From assembly GCA_023664265.1 (NCBI GenBank), contig JAMPFV010000013.1, positions 1 to 59,380 on the forward strand: a stretch of 59,380 nt of DNA. The letters are read 5' to 3'. This document shows, in pieces, positions 7,939 to 16,221 of the stretch. The stretch comes from Roseburia sp. GTDB taxonomy: Bacteria > Bacillota > Clostridia > Lachnospirales > Lachnospiraceae. The translations under genes and the position numbers were made by a program. The notes under the pieces are model-generated. The model was not told the origin of the DNA and searched no databases. It was given only the letters and a program-made list of their open reading frames with translations. Each line of letters opens with the position of its first letter. Positions within the stretch are counted from its first letter, which is position 1.

Positions 7939-8784
7939 CTACAATTGTATTCTTAATCCGTCATATGCAAACTGTATCGCATTCAATTTTTTCTCCAATT
8001 CTCTGTAATCGTCATACGATTTTCCCCAATCCTCCTCCAAATGCGTAATAATGACTTCTTTGATGCCATATTGTTCCCGTATGGCGTCAATTTCCTCTAA
8101 AGTAAATAATTCTTTTCTCAAGGGATTATCTTTATTTAATACAAAGCCGTCTTTTAATACCTCCCCGACAATGGTATTGCCGATAATCAAAACATCTGCA
8201 TCTCGAAATTTCTCCGTTTCCGGAAATGGCTTTACATCGCAGGGCGCATAAATTATTTTTTTGCCGCCGGAAGAAATGAGAAATACCGTCACATGTTCCT
8301 GTTCGTCTACCGGAATCAGCTCAACCAAAATATCGTTCTTTTTAAAAGCGCGGATCCCTTTTGTGTATACAAGACCCTTGGATTCATAGTATTCCATGAC
8401 CGAGCCATATCTTGTACGCTGCTTTTTAATATCTTCGATAATTACAGGCAGGGACAGAACTCCTATCGGGGTCTCCGGTTTCTTTCCCAGCGAATCGTCA
8501 AGCCACTCCAAGTTTATTTGTTCAATGACACGCATTCCCATTGTGTGGTCGGGATCGCAATGGCTGTATAAAATATATTCCACTTTCTGTATGCCGGAAT
8601 TATTTAATGAAGCATTGATATCTTCCGGTGTGTCGATCAAAATATTTGCATCCTCAAGAAACAGACTACAGCCTGTTCTCGCATATGGAAATCCTTTCTG
8701 CCGCGCTTCCGTACATACACGACAGTTACAACATGCTCTTGGCGTGCTGACACAACCGCCGGAACCAAGTATTCTTACATTCAT
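7939..8784 (-). CDS. PhnP-like metallo-beta-lactamase-fold hydrolase
   Basis: A 281-residue MBL-fold protein resembling PhnP/PqqB-type phosphodiesterases. The N-terminal Cys cluster RACCNCRVCTEA (about residues 17-27) matches the structural zinc loop of PhnP. The metal motif is SHCDPDHTMG (His75, Asp77, Asp79, His80), so the second His of the usual H-x-H-x-D-H is an Asp. Later come APCDVKPF and a conserved histidine in IITHLEED. The probable reaction is hydrolysis of a cyclic or diester phosphate. No phn operon is nearby, so the substrate is open. The start follows GGGAGG. It overlaps the upstream GNAT gene by the ATGA junction. Confidence 0.8.
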   Translation of the reverse strand: MNVRILGSGGCVSTPRACCNCRVCTEARQKGFPYARTGCSLFLEDANILIDTPEDINASLNNSGIQKVEYILYSHCDPDHTMGMRVIEQINLEWLDDSLGKKPETPIGVLSLPVIIEDIKKQRTRYGSVMEYYESKGLVYTKGIRAFKKNDILVELIPVDEQEHVTVFLISSGGKKIIYAPCDVKPFPETEKFRDADVLIIGNTIVGEVLKDGFVLNKDNPLRKELFTLEEIDAIREQYGIKEVIITHLEEDWGKSYDDYRELEKKLNAIQFAYDGLRIQL

Positions 8785-9266
8785 ATTCCGTCCGCCTCCC
8801 TTTTTTCATAAAACACCAACGTGAGTTTTTCATTGATGGCTTTTGTTTTGCCTGTCTGTCGATACCCCATCTTCTCATATAAATGACAGTTCTTGGGCTC
8901 CTGCAAAATGGTATCTAATTCCCAATTTTCGATCCCATGCACTTCCTCACACAGTCTGATTGCTTCCTGCGCAATGCCCTTCCCCTGAAACTCCGGCAAA
9001 ATAAATATAGGAGAAATTTTCTTGTTCTTTCCGGCATCCTTTTTGTCAACAATACGAATAGCTCCGACTTTCTGCCGGCCGATACCGATAAAATAGTAGA
9101 ACGTAAACGCCTGTTTCAAACGCGCTTCTACTTTTTCCACCGTTTCATTTGCGGGACTTGTGTCAAAATCCTGATATTTCTCCAGTAATTCTTTGAATGC
9201 TTTTACCTGCATGGCATGTAATTCTTTTGCATCACCGACAGTTGCTCTAAACAGTTCTATCTCCAT
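8781..9266 (-). CDS. GNAT family N-acetyltransferase
   Basis: A 161-residue single-domain acetyltransferase. The motif A region reads ISPIFILPEFQGKGIAQEAI, with the Q-G-K-G-I-A acetyl-CoA loop at about residues 95-100, and the C-terminal C-H-L-Y-E-K-M-G-Y is the usual GNAT motif B. The substrate is unknown. Its stop overlaps the start of the PhnP-like hydrolase (ATGA), so the two are co-translated and may act on related metabolites. The start is supported by AAAGGAG about 7 nt upstream. Confidence 0.85.
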   Translation of the reverse strand: MEIELFRATVGDAKELHAMQVKAFKELLEKYQDFDTSPANETVEKVEARLKQAFTFYYFIGIGRQKVGAIRIVDKKDAGKNKKISPIFILPEFQGKGIAQEAIRLCEEVHGIENWELDTILQEPKNCHLYEKMGYRQTGKTKAINEKLTLVFYEKREADGI

Positions 9267-10140
9267 CTGACCGCTCCTTTCCGAACCACCGCTAGGATTA
9301 TCTTACTTTCCCATAGAGCCCAAAAATGCACCAAACAGAATATGTCCGGTGCATTTCCAAAACCATCGATTATTTAAGCATTGTATCATAATTACAGCTT
9401 ACACCTACCGATTTGCATGCACAGACATATCAGACCTACCTGCGTAACTGTGCATCCAATCGCGAAACACAATTACTTCAAAGTACGTCCGTAATACATG
9501 TACATATCGTTCATTGTATGGTGTAAATTCTGCATTTCCATGTTCTCCTAAGCCTTTTTGATAAATTATCACAATTCCATGTGATATGTCAAGAAATATT
9601 TTGAACAGGAATTATAACTGTGACGCTGCTGCTCACTCGAACTCGGCGTGCTCTTCGTTGTCATTAACTGTATTTGTTTAAGTTTTGCGCAAATTCACGC
9701 CCTTTTTTACTTCAATTACATCATTTATTATGGCTTGCTGATTTTCTGTTGCCAAAATGTTGCCACGCATTTATTATAGCAAATCCTCATAAATTAGCAA
9801 CCTGTTTTTGAAATGTTACGCAATAAAACCCTATTTGGGGAACAAAGGTATAAAATATCATCTATGCCATTTCCATATCTGAAATGCCTTGCAAAATAAG
9901 GCTTTCAAAAGAGCTAAAGCGTAACAAACCATAAGCCGAATACCCGTTTTCTCCTTAATTGCTCTTAATTACATGGTGTTAGCACCATGTATAAAGAACA
10001 TTAACAAGGAAAATCAGGCATATCTTTCTTTATATTCATATGTTTTGTCTTTACCAATACTAATTTCTACTTTTCTACAATTAACAGAAAAGAACGTTGA
10101 TTTTTATAATCATTTAATATTTAAAATCCTTCAACTCAAT
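9267..10140. other. AT-rich intergenic region without a confident gene
   Basis: This 870-nt stretch holds no gene with a credible start. Three things are visible. (1) A minus-strand promoter-like pair with extended -10 TGCTATAAT (9773-9780) and TTGCTA (9795-9800) is followed by two direct repeats TGGCAACA (9758-9765 and 9747-9754) spaced 11 bp apart. (2) A minus-strand open frame of about 66 codons, without a start, ends near 9408. (3) A perfect hairpin ACATGGTG-TTAG-CACCATGT lies at 9971-9990. The base composition is clearly more AT-rich than the flanking operons, which suggests decayed acquired DNA. Confidence 0.5.
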
Positions 10141-10479
10141 TCATCCAATAACCTCTGGTAATGTAACATTATGTATTTCTTTCAAGTATTTTTCAAAATA
10201 CTTAACAAAAAAATCAAAAGCCACATCATCCTGATTACCGTTTATATATAAAATATGATTCCACCATATTACATAACCCCTTCGATTATCTACTTTTTGC
10301 TTTTCCATATACCAATCATTAAAAGCGTCAAAGTATGGAAATGTACTAGAGCTATAATTCAATGCGTAGGATATACCCTTAATAAAAATATCCAATCGGA
10401 CAATAGATTTTTGCCCAAGGTACAATTCAGGTCTTGTTTTTATTATTGTCCAAAATCTTAATTCATCAAACTCATTCAT
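10141..10479 (-). CDS. Small immunity-like hypothetical protein
   Basis: A 112-residue acidic and aromatic-rich protein. The pattern FW..I..RPELYLGQKSI...L..FI.G.SYAL near the N-terminus resembles small immunity proteins of contact-dependent or polymorphic toxin systems. This is recognition of style, not a family assignment. The ATG at 10479 is preferred over a TTG one codon upstream because GAGAGGAAG precedes it. It follows another small gene in the same orientation with a 27-nt gap, in an AT-rich island, and no toxin gene is next to it. If it is immunity, it is an orphan. Confidence 0.55.
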   Translation of the reverse strand: MNEFDELRFWTIIKTRPELYLGQKSIVRLDIFIKGISYALNYSSSTFPYFDAFNDWYMEKQKVDNRRGYVIWWNHILYINGNQDDVAFDFFVKYFEKYLKEIHNVTLPEVIG

Positions 10480-10506
10480 CAAATCTTCCTCTCATTAAAT
10501 AAAGAT

Positions 10507-10869
10507 TTATCGCTCGCTTCTTTCTATGCTTTTGATTACTATGTCAGAGCAATAAAATGAAAGTGCTTCTTCTTCATAATCTCCAACTTCGTACTTTGAA
10601 CTGTTCTCATATCCTCTTACAGACATATCTCCGATATAGAATCCTAAAATTTGTCCATTTCCTTCAAAACGAAAAGATTCTACATCTTTACATTCCATCA
10701 AAATTTTATAGTTGTTAGAACCGGTCATTTCCAATATAAGATTTTTATGTTCTTCCCCAAATTTATCATCAAAAACAACTTCCCATTTTAAAGAAATAAT
10801 TTCATTAAACATGTTGAAGCTTTCAATATCAAAATCCGGCAAAGCAGATTTTATTACAGCTAAATTCAT
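10507..10869 (-). CDS. Small hypothetical protein (immunity-like)
   Basis: A 120-residue acidic protein with alternating strands (for example SLKWEVVFDDKF and KNLILEMTGSNNYKILMECK) and no signal peptide or membrane segment. I do not recognise a family. The beta-rich layout, the phrase ending SFYCSDIVIKS and the AT-rich composition resemble orphan immunity genes. The start is supported by GGAGGTG 5 nt before the ATG. It is probably co-transcribed with the 112-residue gene downstream. The broken gene at 10919-11184 just upstream has a similar style. Confidence 0.55.
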   Translation of the reverse strand: MNLAVIKSALPDFDIESFNMFNEIISLKWEVVFDDKFGEEHKNLILEMTGSNNYKILMECKDVESFRFEGNGQILGFYIGDMSVRGYENSSKYEVGDYEEEALSFYCSDIVIKSIERSER

Positions 10870-10918
10870 TTTTCACCTCCACATATATTTTTGATTCATG
10901 TGATTTGTTATAACATTT

Positions 10919-11184
10919 TCACATAAAACGCAAATGTAAAAAACTATTCATAGTATGGGAACTCTTGCTTCCTATAAATTCATATCCCACATCAAACAAT
11001 GCTGAATTTATCTCTGTACTTATACCAACTTGAAATCATATATTGAATGCGATGATACTATTGCTCCTGCGTTATCGAAAATCAATATTAATTTTCTCGA
11101 ATCCCATGTTTGAAAAGATACTTTTACTTGGTCACCCCCTATCAATATGCTTTTTATATGTCCATCTTCTGCTGGAAAACTATC
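10919..11184 (-). pseudogene. Frameshifted remnant of a small beta-rich protein
   Basis: Hand translation of the minus strand gives a protein-like reading beginning DSFPAEDGHIKSILIGG, then VKVSFQTWDSRKLILIF and SSHSIYDFKLV, which hits a stop. Reading continues one frame over as GISTEINSALFDVGYEFIG to a TGA at 10919-10921. An in-frame TGA at 11185-11187 lies just upstream and no ATG start remains. The simplest reading is a gene of about 90 residues that has lost its start and suffered at least one indel. The family is not identified. It sits upstream of, and in the same orientation as, the two small immunity-like genes. Confidence 0.5.
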
Positions 11185-11234
11185 TCATTTGTTATAACTC
11201 CATGATTCCGCTCTGCGGAATCACAGATTCAGAT

Positions 11235-11263
11235 GAAAAATGCCCGAATTTTGGGCATTCTTC
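11235..11263. repeat. GAAGAATGCCC hairpin repeat, copy 1
   Basis: A 29-nt hairpin with arms GAAAAATGCCC and GGGCATTCTTC around an AT loop. Close copies occur at 48804-48832 (perfect 11-bp stem) and at 47377-47405 (diverged). Each is preceded by a GAATC-containing segment. It lacks a clear U-tract, so it is a dispersed structured repeat rather than an ordinary terminator. Confidence 0.7.
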
Positions 11264-11279
11264 GGTTTTCATTCAGTTA

Positions 11280-11450
11280 TTATTCGTATAATTCAAGTTC
11301 TGAATAATCAATACCAAAACTTGATAATTTAACTTTTGCAACTTTGATCTGATAATCAAGTTCTTTGTTCTCACCTGTCTCATGTGCCTTTATTCGCATC
11401 AAGTCCACATATCTGTTAATTGCCACTTCTTTTTGTTCTTCTAGTGACAT
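11280..11450 (-). CDS. Small hypothetical protein (56 aa)
   Basis: A short, highly charged, helical protein of 56 residues (MSLEEQKEVAINRYVDLMRI, then a Lys-rich helix and an acidic, Tyr-ending tail). There is no membrane segment and no recognised family. The ATG at 11450 is preferred over a GTG four codons upstream; the ribosome binding site is weak (GGGTGAT). It lies in the AT-rich island and could be a fragment of a larger decayed gene. Confidence 0.4.
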   Translation of the reverse strand: MSLEEQKEVAINRYVDLMRIKAHETGENKELDYQIKVAKVKLSSFGIDYSELELYE

Positions 11451-11630
11451 AATATCACCCACTTTCTTTTATAATCCGTACTGATTGCTGTTACAATCAT
11501 TATAGCGGATTATGTAAAGGGTGTAAAGCCTTATTCAATCACTCCCATTTCAAAAAGTGTACTCAGCGCTTAAAAATGCATATTTTCACAATTTGCACTT
11601 ATCTGACAACTCTTCAAATCGGAAATGGCC

Positions 11631-11819
11631 TTAAAGAACACGGACTATTACAACTGTAATAATTACAACAATAATACTAAATATCCATGTCCACTTGTTT
11701 CCTAAATTCATCGTATATCCAAAACCACTTTGCGGTCTCTTGATAATTACTCTTTTATTCTCTCTGTTGAAATATAATCTTCCGGTGAACCAGCCATCCT
11801 CTTTATTGCTTGATTTCAT
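11631..11819 (-). CDS. DUF5808-like small membrane protein
   Basis: A 62-residue protein. The N-terminal two thirds matches the DUF5808 pattern (D-x-x-W-x-x-G-x-x-Y-x-N then an R-x-G-x-G-x-T-x-N core, here GWFTGRLYFN and SGFGYTMNLGN). It ends in one hydrophobic helix of about 20 residues (WTWIFSIIVVIITVVIV). The ATG at 11819 is chosen because AGGGGGA lies about 7 nt before it. The function is unknown. It is monocistronic in the AT-rich island. Confidence 0.65.
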   Translation of the reverse strand: MKSSNKEDGWFTGRLYFNRENKRVIIKRPQSGFGYTMNLGNKWTWIFSIIVVIITVVIVRVL

Positions 11820-11857
11820 AAAATTCCCCCTTTGCAACTACTGATTTATATACTTGA

Positions 11858-11978
11858 TTCCCGCGAGCAATGAGCCAAGTGCCATGCTTGCATGAGCATT
11901 TGGCGAATGCCGCGAGGGTCACATACCCCGCTGCTCTGCAGCGTTGCAAGCTTGATGCCCCGTTGCTTGCAGCGGGGT
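11858..11978. repeat. REP-like hairpin repeat, copy B, plus adjoining hairpin
   Basis: Positions 11858-11921 match the 1-47 and 50546-50610 repeats: TTCCCGCGAG, then an imperfect hairpin GCCAAGTGCCATGC / GCATGAGCATTTGGC, then GCCGCGAGGGTCA. Directly after it, ACCCCGCTGC (11925-11934) pairs with GCAGCGGGGT (11969-11978), forming a long-loop stem. No coding potential is seen. Confidence 0.7.
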
Positions 11979-12072
11979 TGTTGACTATGACATGTTTGCC
12001 TGTTGCTTACAATGTATATTTATAAGCCCGTTTTTAGTGGTACACAATTCCGAAAAGAGAGATATATTTTAT

Positions 12073-12621
12073 TCAATCAGGGAAACGCTTATCTTCCACA
12101 TCAATAATTTCTCCGACAAACATATAATGTGTTTGCCATTCGTCATTTTCATCCGGAGGATATACAGCAGGACTTGCCTTGTAGTAGTCGTGTATTTCGT
12201 CAGCTAAATTTTCTTTGACAAACTCTTGCTGATAAAGCTTTTTACAAAGAAAAGTCAAATGAGCCTGTTGATATGTGACACCGGTTCCCATCGCAACAGG
12301 TGTAAGACTGGCAGCGGTTACTTTATCTTCATCGCGACCGGAATGAGTTCCCATATACCCCAATGCTTTACGGTACTCTTTTGGGAAAAAGCTGACAGTA
12401 AAGTTTTCATTTGCTTTTAGAAATTCGCATGTATATCGGGAAGGATATACATATACTGTTACAATAGGGCGGACATTACCGGCTCTTGACCAAATATTGC
12501 CTAAGCTGCCCCAACCGATTGTACAGCCATTGAAATGTTCCACAGTTCCGGCAGTTACCAAAGCCAGTTGATGACTAAACATATCAAACACTTTATATTC
12601 TTTCTGCTCAAACTCTTTCAT
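12073..12621 (-). CDS. Flavin reductase-like FMN-binding protein
   Basis: A 182-residue protein with the split-barrel flavin reductase fold. The N-terminal region has HQLALVTAG followed by NGCTIGWGSLGNIW, corresponding to the family's T-x-S-W-x-x ligand loop. The middle RPIVTVYVYPSRYTCEFLK and FTVSFFPKEYRKALGYMG match the FMN-phosphate and isoalloxazine regions. The likely role is NAD(P)H-dependent FMN reduction or an FMN-bound oxidoreductase; the partner is unknown. The start has AGGAGAAA upstream. It is monocistronic. Confidence 0.85.
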   Translation of the reverse strand: MKEFEQKEYKVFDMFSHQLALVTAGTVEHFNGCTIGWGSLGNIWSRAGNVRPIVTVYVYPSRYTCEFLKANENFTVSFFPKEYRKALGYMGTHSGRDEDKVTAASLTPVAMGTGVTYQQAHLTFLCKKLYQQEFVKENLADEIHDYYKASPAVYPPDENDEWQTHYMFVGEIIDVEDKRFPD

Positions 12622-12742
12622 CTATGATTTCTCCTATTTTAGAATACATATTTTGTTGTTCAATTTAACTTCCCGGTAAACCGGTATTGTCAAATTTCCA
12701 ACAAGTTCACAGCATCCGCGGGAATCGACTTAACGGCATCCC

Positions 12743-14839
12743 TTATGTATGCTCCCGCATCCACACAATCAGCTCCTCCAGCTTAATCGGCTTGCTGTAC
12801 AGATACCCCTGCAGCCCGCTGCACCCAAGCTCCAGCAGCCTGTCCCGCTGCTCCTGCGTCTCCACATACTCCGCAATCGTCTCAAAATGAAGCGACTCTC
12901 CCAGTCCCGTGATGGCCTCGATAATGTCCTTATTCCGATTGTTCGACAAAACATCCTTCGTCAGCGAGCCGTCCAGCTTTACGACGCCGAAATAATTCGT
13001 CTGCAAATACATCAGCGAGGTGTGCCCCATCCCGAAATCATCAATCAGGAACTGGTGCCCGTTCTCCTTCAAACGCCGTATCTTATCCAGCACCTCGTCC
13101 GAGGATACCAGCGCGTCCTGCTCGGTGATTTCCAGCCAAAGCCGCTTGGACGGAATCTTGTATTTCCTGACCGCGTCCCCCACACAGTCCTCAAACGACT
13201 CCCACATAAGCGACTCGTTTGTAATGTTCACCGATATTTTAAAGTCCGTGTTGATGACCTTCCCCGTCTCCATAATCGCACGGGAGGCCTCGTCAAACAG
13301 GAAAAGCTCTATCTCATGTAAAATATGCTCTTCCTTGGCGAGCTGGATAATCAGCGGCGGATAAATAAAGCCCGCAATCGGATGAATCCAGCGGATAAGC
13401 GCCTCCGCGCCCATGCATTTTCCCTCCGCGTCCACCTGCGGCTGATACAGCAGAAACAGCTTCCTGTCGTGTATCGCGTCCTTCAGATCCGTGGCCAGCA
13501 CCCGCGCCACGCTTCCCAGCGAATCTCTGCGCGCCGTCAGGGATGAAATCGCCTTTGCGGCCTCCTGCCGCTGCAGCTCCTTGGTCAGCTCGGCGGCGTT
13601 TTTGGCCAGCCGCATATCGTCCCATTCCTCGAAAAGACGCAGAAACGGCAGATAAATCAGCACGCCGACAACAAGGCACACCGCCTGCAAAATACTCCCC
13701 GCGATGGAGCCGGTCGCCAGATAGCCGCTGAGAAATACCGGCGTCGTCCATTCCACCGTGTTCGTGACATGCGGCACAAGCCCCACATACACCGCCGCGT
13801 AGGACAGGATAAAAATAACCATCGGCGCAAGCAGATACGGAATCAGGAAAATCGGGTTTAAAATCACCGGAAGCCCGAAGGAAATAATCTCGCTGATATT
13901 GAAAATTACGGTCGGAAACGACAGGCGGGCCACATTGCGGATACTGTTCTTCCTCGAAAACAGCAAAATCGCGATAACGATACACAAAACCGCACCCGTG
14001 CCGCCCATCAGGACAAACACATCATGGAAGGTCTTGCTGAACACGGCGGACGTACCAATGGAAAACTTCGTCTGCATCGCGGCGTCCACTACATTGCTGC
14101 CATGGATGCCGACAAACCAAAGCCCATGCTCCGGCAACAGCACGGCGACAGCCGCCGCAAATTCATTGTCAATCCGCGCAAGCAGGGCGTCCGCGGCGGA
14201 ACCCAGTATGGCCTGAAACGACTCCGCGTGAAAGAAAGTCTCAAGAACCTGACGCAGCACGGCAAAAAAGCTGACGATCATCAGCACCGGAAGAATACTC
14301 GACACCGCCTCCACATAGAAGCCGTCCGCGTCCATCATTCTCTGTCTTAAATAGAAAAGCCCCTTTTCCTTGATTTTAAAAAACATCACGCTCGACAGCA
14401 GGGCGACAAACAGCGCGGTAAACACATTTGCCGTCCCGAGAGAGGAGATGGAAAAATCCTGATATTGAATGCCGGAATACCCGATTAAGGACACCAGCGT
14501 AATCAGCATGACGACTGCCGGCTCCACAATGCTCGTGCCCTTATGGCTCTGCTTCAGCATCGCGTAGTTGAAGCTCGTCATAAGCGAAAGCGCAACGGCA
14601 AACAGATTAAACGACGCACCGTGGATAAAGTCGAGAAGCTTCACGATTCTGCCGTTCCACAGCCCCGCAAGAAGCCTCTGATAGGCCGGAATCGGCAGAC
14701 ATTTCAGCATCAACGCCATCGAGCCGATGACCAGCAGCGGAATCATCATAATCATGCCCCGCCGGACGGCTGTAAACATTAAACTGTTATCAAAATAATT
14801 GGAGATGCGAAACAATCCCTTTTTAAACTTATCCTTCAT
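12743..14839 (-). CDS. PTS EIIC-like membrane domain fused to an EAL phosphodiesterase
   Basis: A 698-residue fusion. Residues 1 to about 400 form a polytopic membrane domain like the lactose/cellobiose-type EIIC permease of the phosphotransferase system (FKKGLFRISNYFDNSLMFTA, multiple helices, and the HGSNVVDA loop). After a linker, about 440-698 is a complete EAL domain. All key positions are present: EALIRW, N in SVNITNESL, E in LWLEITEQ, DDFGMGHTSL, VKLDGSL, ETIAEYVE and LQGYLYSKPI. It is therefore predicted to hydrolyse cyclic di-GMP in response to something sensed by the EIIC part. No EIIA or EIIB is adjacent, so sensing is more likely than transport. GAGGGAGAAG precedes the ATG. Confidence 0.9.
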   Translation of the reverse strand: MKDKFKKGLFRISNYFDNSLMFTAVRRGMIMMIPLLVIGSMALMLKCLPIPAYQRLLAGLWNGRIVKLLDFIHGASFNLFAVALSLMTSFNYAMLKQSHKGTSIVEPAVVMLITLVSLIGYSGIQYQDFSISSLGTANVFTALFVALLSSVMFFKIKEKGLFYLRQRMMDADGFYVEAVSSILPVLMIVSFFAVLRQVLETFFHAESFQAILGSAADALLARIDNEFAAAVAVLLPEHGLWFVGIHGSNVVDAAMQTKFSIGTSAVFSKTFHDVFVLMGGTGAVLCIVIAILLFSRKNSIRNVARLSFPTVIFNISEIISFGLPVILNPIFLIPYLLAPMVIFILSYAAVYVGLVPHVTNTVEWTTPVFLSGYLATGSIAGSILQAVCLVVGVLIYLPFLRLFEEWDDMRLAKNAAELTKELQRQEAAKAISSLTARRDSLGSVARVLATDLKDAIHDRKLFLLYQPQVDAEGKCMGAEALIRWIHPIAGFIYPPLIIQLAKEEHILHEIELFLFDEASRAIMETGKVINTDFKISVNITNESLMWESFEDCVGDAVRKYKIPSKRLWLEITEQDALVSSDEVLDKIRRLKENGHQFLIDDFGMGHTSLMYLQTNYFGVVKLDGSLTKDVLSNNRNKDIIEAITGLGESLHFETIAEYVETQEQRDRLLELGCSGLQGYLYSKPIKLEELIVWMREHT

Positions 14840-14984
14840 CTTCTCCCTCTCTCACCGTTCTTTAGTGGTAAATGTCGAAAAATACGGACTACTGACTGTA
14901 TTGTAGCACAGCTGAGGGAAAAATAAAACAGTTGTCACACAAATAATTCATCATAAATTTTGTGCATTTATTTGAATACAAGCA

Positions 14985-15012
14985 TTGCAAATGTGGAAAT
15001 TTTGGTTAAAAT
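14985..15012 (+). promoter_or_regulatory. Putative pta promoter
   Basis: TTGCAA (14985-14990), a 16-bp spacer, then TAAAAT (15007-15012), about 65 nt upstream of the pta start in the divergent EIIC-EAL/pta region. It is called by eye only. Confidence 0.45.
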
Positions 15013-15077
15013 AGTATTTAGATATAGATGTAAGGGCTTTCACTATTCAACAAAATTTATAAGAAAAGGAAGGATTT

Positions 15078-16067
15078 ATGACTATGTATGGATTTGGTAC
15101 AATGATCGAGCAACTCAAGAAAAACCCTAAGACAATCGTATTTACGGAGGGAACCGACCCGCGTATTCTGGAGGCGGCCTCACGGCTTCTGGCAAGCAGC
15201 TTTTTAACTCCTGTCCTTGTCGGCAATGAGGAGGAGGTTGTGAAATCCGCTGAGGAGGCAGGCTACAACATCCGTGGCGCACAGATTATAGACAGTAACC
15301 ATTATGACCGTTTTGACGAGATGGTAGAGACTTTCTGCGAGCTCAGAAAGAGCAAGGGCATGACGCCGGAGGAAGCCCGCAAAATCCTTGCGCAGCCGAA
15401 CTACTTCGGGACGATGCTTGTACAGATGGGCGTAGCGGACGCGCTTCTTGGCGGCGCTACATACTCCACTGCGGATACCGTTCGCCCCGCGCTGCAGATT
15501 ATCAAGACAAAGCCGCAGAACAGCATTGTTTCTTCCTGCTTTATCCTTGTTCGTCCGGGCGCTACCGGTGAAAACGAGGTGCTTGCGATGAGCGACTGCG
15601 CGATCAACATCAATCCCACCGAGGATGAGCTGGTTGAGATTTGCGGCGAGACCATCGAGTGCGCAAAGATTTTCGGCGTTGATCCGAAGGTTGCATTCCT
15701 GAGCTACTCTACGCTCGGCTCCGGCAAGGGAGAGGACGTGGAGAAGATGAGAAACGCGGCAAACAAGGCAAAGGCGAAGTTCCCGAACACGCCGATTGAC
15801 GGTGAGCTTCAGTTCGACGCTGCCGTATCTCCGCGTGTTGCCCGTACAAAGTGCCCGCAGTCCGAGGTTGCCGGCCATGCGAACACCTTTATCTTTCCGG
15901 ATATCAACTCCGGCAATATGGGGTACAAGATTGCGCAGAGAATGGGGAATTTCGAGGCATATGGACCTATCCTTCTCGGCCTGAACGCTCCGATCAACGA
16001 CCTTTCCCGCGGCTGCAACGCGATTGAGGTTTACTCCATGGCCATTATCACGGCGGCGTTAGTATAA
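15078..16067 (+). CDS. pta: Phosphate acetyltransferase
   Basis: A 329-residue short-form phosphotransacetylase that interconverts acetyl-CoA and acetyl phosphate in fermentative energy metabolism. It shows the PTA_PTB family landmarks: FTEGTDPRILEAASRLL near the start, the GGATYSTADTVRPALQII substrate loop, FLSYSTLGSGKGEDVEKM, and the C-terminal FPDINSGNMGYKIAQRM and LLGLNAPINDLSRGC. The gene has AGGAAGG 6 nt upstream. Acetate kinase, the usual partner, is not adjacent. It is monocistronic, followed by a clear terminator. Confidence 0.96.
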   Translation: MTMYGFGTMIEQLKKNPKTIVFTEGTDPRILEAASRLLASSFLTPVLVGNEEEVVKSAEEAGYNIRGAQIIDSNHYDRFDEMVETFCELRKSKGMTPEEARKILAQPNYFGTMLVQMGVADALLGGATYSTADTVRPALQIIKTKPQNSIVSSCFILVRPGATGENEVLAMSDCAININPTEDELVEICGETIECAKIFGVDPKVAFLSYSTLGSGKGEDVEKMRNAANKAKAKFPNTPIDGELQFDAAVSPRVARTKCPQSEVAGHANTFIFPDINSGNMGYKIAQRMGNFEAYGPILLGLNAPINDLSRGCNAIEVYSMAIITAALV

Positions 16068-16106
16068 AGCCCTATATTGTAATACCATCATATCCATATG
16101 AGACAT

Positions 16107-16143
16107 AAAATCCGAGCGAAGAAGCTTTCGCTCGGATTTTTTA
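16107..16143 (+). terminator. Rho-independent terminator of pta
   Basis: Stem AAAATCCGAGCGAA / TTCGCTCGGATTTT with a short loop, followed by a T-run. It could act in both directions because the minus strand also ends in a T-run. Confidence 0.9.
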
Positions 16144-16221
16144 TGCTTTAGGATTCGATATCAAAAACCATAATAAGAAATCGCGATAATCGCAATGACC
16201 GCCTGCGCTTTTCATCCGCGC

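Noticed and set aside
9408..9610. A 66-codon minus-strand open frame (part of it YQKGLGEHGNAEF...) as a gene
   Set aside because: It has no start codon with a ribosome binding site and no recognised family. Its length is compatible with chance.
12743..14839. Complete PTS transporter operon
   Set aside because: No EIIA, EIIB, HPr or glycosidase gene is adjacent, and the C-terminus is an EAL domain.
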